Of a stretch of DNA of 64,000 nt, positions 60,364-64,000 are shown in pieces. Position 1 is the stretch's first letter; every line of letters starts with the position of its first letter. Where the stretch lies: contig JALPRQ010000001.1 in the NCBI GenBank assembly GCA_023630215.1, positions 1,488,001 through 1,552,000 of the forward strand. Direction: 5' to 3'. Source of the DNA: Rhodobacteraceae bacterium NBU2976. GTDB taxonomy: Bacteria > Pseudomonadota > Alphaproteobacteria > Rhodobacterales > Rhodobacteraceae. Both the position numbers and the translations under genes were made by a program. The notes below the pieces were generated by a model, which saw only the letters and a list, made by a program, of their open reading frames with translations, did no database searches and was not told the DNA's origin.

Positions 60364-60717
60364 TTAATCATCATTACGGCGGCGATCTTCGCGGCCTTTG
60401 GATTGCATTACGACGGACGGGCCTTCTTCATGCTCGTCCACTTTGATGGTCATCACACGCATCACGTCATCATGAAGACGCATCAGACGTTCCATCTCCT
60501 GCACGGCTGCTGACGGCGAGTCAGATTTGACCAGCGCATAGTGGCCCTTGCGGTTTTTGTTGATCTTGTAGGCCATTGTTTTAAGGCCCCAGTATTCCTT
60601 GTCGACAACTTTACCACCATTGTCGGTAAGGACTGCGCTGAAATGGTCGATAAGACCTTCAGCCTGCGCGTTGGACAAGTCCTGACGCGAGATAAATACG
60701 TGCTCGTAGAGCGCCAT
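60364..60717 (-). CDS. rpsF: Small ribosomal subunit protein bS6
   Basis: 117-residue S6: MALYEHVFISRQDLSNAQAEGLIDHF, YWGLKTMAYKINKNRKGHYAL and the acidic tail EEGPSVVMQSKGREDRRRNDD. Start 60717 has AGGTG seven bases upstream; an upstream GTG in frame at 60726 is less likely. First gene of the operon; in many bacteria S6-S18 autoregulates through an RNA structure in the leader. A leader structure could lie in 60718-60856 but was not recognised. Confidence 0.97.
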   Translation of the reverse strand: MALYEHVFISRQDLSNAQAEGLIDHFSAVLTDNGGKVVDKEYWGLKTMAYKINKNRKGHYALVKSDSPSAAVQEMERLMRLHDDVMRVMTIKVDEHEEGPSVVMQSKGREDRRRNDD

Positions 60718-60856
60718 ATCAGTCACCTATGTTCAGACGTGCTTCAAAATGCGGGTCACACACTCTCCAGCCCGCATACGAGAGGCCACGCGTTGATCTA
60801 TCGTGGAGAGATGGGGCGTTATACTTGCACATCACAGGATTGCAAGTCGGGAAATA

Positions 60857-60885
60857 AGAAACCCGCCAGTTTGGCGGGTTTCCGT
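60857..60885 (-). terminator. Terminator downstream of the DUF4189-like gene 1
   Basis: Stem AAACCCGCCA (60859-60868) / TGGCGGGTTT (60872-60881) with a GTT loop, followed on the minus strand by CTTATTTCC. It lies directly after the stop of the 220-residue periplasmic protein. Confidence 0.75.
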
Positions 60886-60888
60886 AAC

Positions 60889-61551
60889 TTACTTTTTGTT
60901 CGGTCGTTGCAACAATTGCTCTGTCGAAGTCTGTCCGGTTGCGGACAGATAATCAAACAGGACACAGCTCGCCGATTGTCCGATTACCCAATCGGATTTC
61001 GCTTGGGCCGACTCGTTGCACAGATTGATCGCTTCGCGTTCAGCTTCAGCCTTGCTGCCGTAATCCCATGTGAATGCATAGGCACCGTTTGGCGAAATCG
61101 CATAGGCCTTCTGATCTCCAAAGCTCATGAATTCGTCGAACTCGACTTCGGCAGTCGCGCTTAGGCCGTGAATGAACCCCTCTGGTACTTCCGAAGGCAC
61201 AAGATAAGCGGCGATCGTGCAGGGAATACCCTCGGGCGGGGAATCATCCTCGCACCAGGCAATCACAGCCGTACGCGCCGTTTCAATGTCATGGAACCCG
61301 GCATACCAATAGCTATAGCCATCCTTGGACATGGCCAAAGCGCCATAAAAATTCTGCGCCAGGAAGGCTTCGTAATTTTCTTCCTGCCCATTTTCGCGCA
61401 ATTTTGTGTCGTTCCAGCCATTGTGGAACAATGCGATCGGTGAAATGGGTTCAAGATCCTGCGCCTGAACCGAGATTGCGCTAGCAGTCAGCATCGCTGC
61501 CGCGACTGTGCCGCCGACAAAGGTTTTTACAAGTGTGGTGATAATCTTCAT
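60889..61551 (-). CDS. DUF4189-like periplasmic protein 1
   Basis: 220-residue exported protein with Sec signal peptide (residues about 1-30, ending AQA). Two repeats of a domain with A-(I/M)-S-(P/K)-(N/D)-G-X-Y-(A/S), then a Tyr/Trp motif and a helix ending in Cys (SKDGYSYWYAGFHDIETARTAVIAWC; SPNGAYAFTWDYGSKAEAEREAINLC) resemble DUF4189. Paired cysteines suggest disulfides. Its paralogue lies directly upstream. No function is known. Confidence 0.75.
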   Translation of the reverse strand: MKIITTLVKTFVGGTVAAAMLTASAISVQAQDLEPISPIALFHNGWNDTKLRENGQEENYEAFLAQNFYGALAMSKDGYSYWYAGFHDIETARTAVIAWCEDDSPPEGIPCTIAAYLVPSEVPEGFIHGLSATAEVEFDEFMSFGDQKAYAISPNGAYAFTWDYGSKAEAEREAINLCNESAQAKSDWVIGQSASCVLFDYLSATGQTSTEQLLQRPNKK

Positions 61552-61630
61552 CTAACTTTCCTGTTTGCTCGTCACCCGCGCGAATGTACGGAATAACGTT
61601 TCGATTTTATGTGACAAAACTCTCAGTCTG

Positions 61631-62305
61631 TCATTCGCCTATCAATTCCCCATTTCGATCCAACAGAACGCAGGCACTATTGATCGTCGTAGGGTTCGTT
61701 TCTTCTGCTGCAAACTCGTTGCAGGTTTCCAATGCTTCAAATGTGGCTTCAACCAGATTGGTATAGCCATAGGCATATCCCCAGGCCCCATTCGGCGAAA
61801 TCGCGAAGGCTTTGACATTGTCTTCCAGAAGATAGTTTTCGTAGCCCAGATTACCGTCTGCGCTCAATTCTGCGATGATGTCGACAACACTATCATCGGG
61901 ATAGATATCAGCGACGATTTCGCAGGGTTTTTCATTTGGCGGAATATCCATATTGCACCATTCCAGAACATGCGCTCGTGCCGCCTCGATGGAATGAAAA
62001 TTGTCGGCCCACCAACCATACTCGATGCCAGAAGCCGCAATTGCACCATAGAAATACAGTTGCGCCGTCAATGGATCATTCTGCCAGCCCTGCATCTCGG
62101 GACTATTGGCGTCAAATCCGGGCATATAAACCAGCTTTGCCAACGGAATTGCGGGATCATAAGTTTCGTCCGGCATGGGTTCAGACTGTATATCGGCCGC
62201 CCCAATCTTGGGTTGTTTGTAGTCGAACACGAAGTTTTGCGCTGCTGCAAGTGATGCAAACATCGTACATATGCTTGCCGACAGTATTACTTTTGAAATT
62301 GTCAT
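61631..62305 (-). CDS. DUF4189-like periplasmic protein 2
   Basis: 224-residue exported paralogue of the neighbouring gene. Signal peptide residues 1-22 (MTISKVILSASICTMFASLAAA). The same two-repeat layout is seen: SGIEYGWWADNFHSIEAARAHVLEWC and SPNGAWGYAYGYTNLVEATFEALETC, each ending in Cys after an amphipathic helix. The start at 62305 places the signal peptide correctly and has GGAGACTCTGG upstream. Probably a tandem duplication followed by divergence. Confidence 0.75.
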   Translation of the reverse strand: MTISKVILSASICTMFASLAAAQNFVFDYKQPKIGAADIQSEPMPDETYDPAIPLAKLVYMPGFDANSPEMQGWQNDPLTAQLYFYGAIAASGIEYGWWADNFHSIEAARAHVLEWCNMDIPPNEKPCEIVADIYPDDSVVDIIAELSADGNLGYENYLLEDNVKAFAISPNGAWGYAYGYTNLVEATFEALETCNEFAAEETNPTTINSACVLLDRNGELIGE

Positions 62306-62429
62306 CCAGAGTCTCCTATTCGGGCAGATTTCCATGCTTACCAATGCATTGCAAATATTTTTTAACTAAGCATTTCCGCTTTCGTGCATTTTCATTAAAC
62401 CTGTCCCAAGTTTAAGAATCGAGGGTCGC

Positions 62430-63362
62430 ATGAGCAAAGCATTCATTTTTCCCGGTCAAGGGGCACAAGCTATCGGCATGGGCAAAGCCTTTGCCGATAC
62501 CTATCCCGCCGCCCGCGCTGTTTTTGAACAGGTGGATGAAGCCCTTGGTCAGGACCTGTCTGGATTGATTTGGGAGGGGGACATCTCCGAACTGACCCTG
62601 ACCGAAAATGCGCAGCCTGCTTTGATGGCGACTTCCATCGCAGCGATGGCCGCTCTAAAAGCCGAGGGGGTGAGCGTCGAAGCCGCGTCCTTTGTGGCTG
62701 GCCACTCGCTTGGTGAATATTCGGCATTATGTGCAGCGGGGGTCCTTTCGCTAGCGGATACCGCGCGGCTGTTGAAGGCCCGGGGGCAGGCCATGCAGCA
62801 GGCGGTGCCCGTTGGCGTTGGCGCTATGGCGGCTTTGCTGGGGCTGGATTTTGCCACCGCACAGGAAGTCGCAGAACAGGCGGCCGAGGGGCAGGTCTGT
62901 CAGGCGGCAAACGATAATGATCCCGGACAGGTTGTTGTGTCGGGTCACAAAGAAGCTGTCGAGCGTGCAGTTGAACTGGCCAAGGAAGCGGGCGCCAAGC
63001 GTGCCGTTCTCCTGCCTGTCAGCGCGCCGTTCCATTGCGCATTGATGGAGCCTGCGGCACAGGTAATGGCCGAAGCTCTGGACGGCGTTCAATTTTCTGC
63101 CCCCAAAGTTCCCGTGGTGGTCAACGTGCTGGCCAAGGCCTGTTCCGATCCGGCCAAACTGCGTACCCATTTGATAGAGCAGGTCACCGGTTCCGTTCGC
63201 TGGCGCGAGTCAGTTGAATACATGTCTGCACAGGGTGTCACCGACTATTGGGAAATCGGCGCCGGGAAGGCTTTGTCGGGCATGGTTCGCCGCATCGACC
63301 GCGAGGCAACATGCCTTGCTATAAATGATCCTGATGGGGCAAAGGCCGCCGCACAATCTTGA
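62430..63362 (+). CDS. fabD: Malonyl-CoA:ACP transacylase FabD
   Basis: 310-residue enzyme that loads malonyl groups onto acyl carrier protein. The N-terminus has FPGQGAQAIGMGKAFAD, the nucleophile is in GHSLGEYSALCAAG, the active-site histidine in PVSAPFHCALM and the arginine in LKARGQAMQQAVP. Length is typical. GAGGG precedes the start. No other fab gene lies beside it; fabF is more than 40 kb away. Confidence 0.97.
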   Translation: MSKAFIFPGQGAQAIGMGKAFADTYPAARAVFEQVDEALGQDLSGLIWEGDISELTLTENAQPALMATSIAAMAALKAEGVSVEAASFVAGHSLGEYSALCAAGVLSLADTARLLKARGQAMQQAVPVGVGAMAALLGLDFATAQEVAEQAAEGQVCQAANDNDPGQVVVSGHKEAVERAVELAKEAGAKRAVLLPVSAPFHCALMEPAAQVMAEALDGVQFSAPKVPVVVNVLAKACSDPAKLRTHLIEQVTGSVRWRESVEYMSAQGVTDYWEIGAGKALSGMVRRIDREATCLAINDPDGAKAAAQS

Positions 63363-63417
63363 ATTTCAGGCGATTACGCTTACGTCCCATCTGACGGCAA
63401 TCAGTTGGGACAGGGCA

Positions 63418-64000
63418 ATGTCTGACGAAAAAACCCTAGAAAAACAATTGCTTCCGCCGGAAGTTCTGGCGGAGCTGGGTGATATTGCGTCGCAGTACAA
63501 GTCAGCCGAAACGCTACTGATCAGATTGATCAACCATGGCGGCGAGAAAGCCGTAAGTGGCACCAAATGGCTGTCTGACGACTTTTTGGCAAAAATGTCG
63601 GATCTCGTCCGCTCTGGCCTGATCACCGCCTACGGCACCGCCAACTGGACCCGTTCGGCCCCAGCAGGAAGCCGACTAGAGACGGTGTTACAGCGTGTAT
63701 CGGGTGAAAAGGCGCACCAGATCGCGGCGACATTGTCTGGGGCGGTGGGGGGCGTGGCTGGCCTTGCGTCTGCCACGGCAGAAATTCCGGTGACGGTGGC
63801 GCTGGTTTTACGTTCGGTTCAGAATATCGCCGCGGAATATGGCGAGGATGTCAACGCCGACGCCGTCCGACTGGAATGTATAAAGGTCTTCGGCAGTGGT
63901 GGTCCACTGGATACAGATGAAAACTTGGACGTTGGCTATATCGGTGCGCGGGTCGCGATATCCGGGCAGGCGGTCCAAAACGTCATTCAGATGGTTGCGC
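63418..64000 (+). CDS. EcsC-family protein (partial, runs off the window)
   Basis: Open frame from ATG 63418 to the window end, 194 codons without a stop. The sequence begins MSDEKTLEKQLLPPEVLAELG and continues with the EcsC-family pattern: GGEKAVSGTKWLSDDF, an Ala/Gly-rich amphipathic helix (ATLSGAVGGVAGLASATAEIPVTVALVLRSVQNIAAEYGED) and VRLECIKVFGSGG. EcsC proteins are of unclear function; in Bacillus, EcsC is encoded with an ABC transporter. It starts 55 bases after fabD. The C-terminus is outside the window. Confidence 0.82.
   Translation, partial: MSDEKTLEKQLLPPEVLAELGDIASQYKSAETLLIRLINHGGEKAVSGTKWLSDDFLAKMSDLVRSGLITAYGTANWTRSAPAGSRLETVLQRVSGEKAHQIAATLSGAVGGVAGLASATAEIPVTVALVLRSVQNIAAEYGEDVNADAVRLECIKVFGSGGPLDTDENLDVGYIGARVAISGQAVQNVIQMVA

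Noticed and set aside
63366-63626. 86-residue minus-strand ORF near the window end
   Set aside because: Antisense to the EcsC-family reading frame starting at 63418, which has family pattern and continues to the window end.

Overview
The window looks like chromosomal DNA of an alphaproteobacterium of the family Rhodobacteraceae (Roseobacter group). Three things point there: a complete gene-transfer-agent (GTA) structural cluster of the Rhodobacter capsulatus type (21298-35386) in the fabF-mltG / GTA / cysE setting usual for that family; a GapR (DUF2312) protein and long, acidic-tailed ribosomal protein L9; and an Anbu proteasome-like operon. No integrase, transposase, CRISPR array, rRNA or plasmid gene was seen. 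One tRNA (Gly, TCC) is present.

Layout. 1-9066: moaA, a porin-like barrel, a cytochrome c'/dihaem cytochrome pair, sugar-acid genes (OtnI-like isomerase, FAA hydrolase, DenD-like dehydrogenase, GarR/LtnD-like reductase), a LysE exporter and a lipase-like hydrolase. 9138-13783: NhaP-like antiporter, rhamnosyltransferase-like protein, AlkD-like protein and glmU. 13880-17794: four-gene Anbu operon (ATP-grasp, alpha-E, transglutaminase-like, Anbu). 18174-21016: tRNA-Gly, a small exported protein, fabF and mltG. 21017-36095: GTA leader (promoter plus intrinsic terminator), 17 GTA genes in order (terminase, portal, protease, capsid, connectors, tail tube, chaperones, tape measure, baseplate/hub, peptidase, megatron), then a DUF2793 protein. 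36227-44443: cysE, a Hint-domain protein, thrS with a long N-terminal extension, a serine hydrolase, a divergent Slam / TbpB-like lipoprotein pair, a small membrane protein and gapR. 44628-46156: three tandem pilin-like paralogues. 46292-48803: SDR, DUF1801 and purF. 48925-59421: a long co-directional run (PAP2, dnaB, an 814-residue membrane protein, alr, mlaE, mlaF, small membrane proteins, pqiA-like, radA, cvpA) ending in a strong terminator. 59486-60717: rpsF-rpsR-rplI. 60889-64000: two tandem DUF4189-like periplasmic proteins, fabD and the start of an EcsC-family gene.

How parts work together. The GTA genes encode a small HK97-like head and a tail that package host DNA; the head genes are separated from the connector genes by two RNA hairpins after the capsid gene. 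The Anbu operon joins a self-compartmentalising protease to a putative peptide-ligase module whose substrate is unknown. Slam and the TbpB-like lipoprotein form a self-contained surface-export pair. Most remaining genes are housekeeping. The least understood loci are the Anbu operon, the three pilin-like paralogues, the AIM24-like membrane protein between dnaB and alr, the GTA leader, and the palindrome cluster at 6557-6675.
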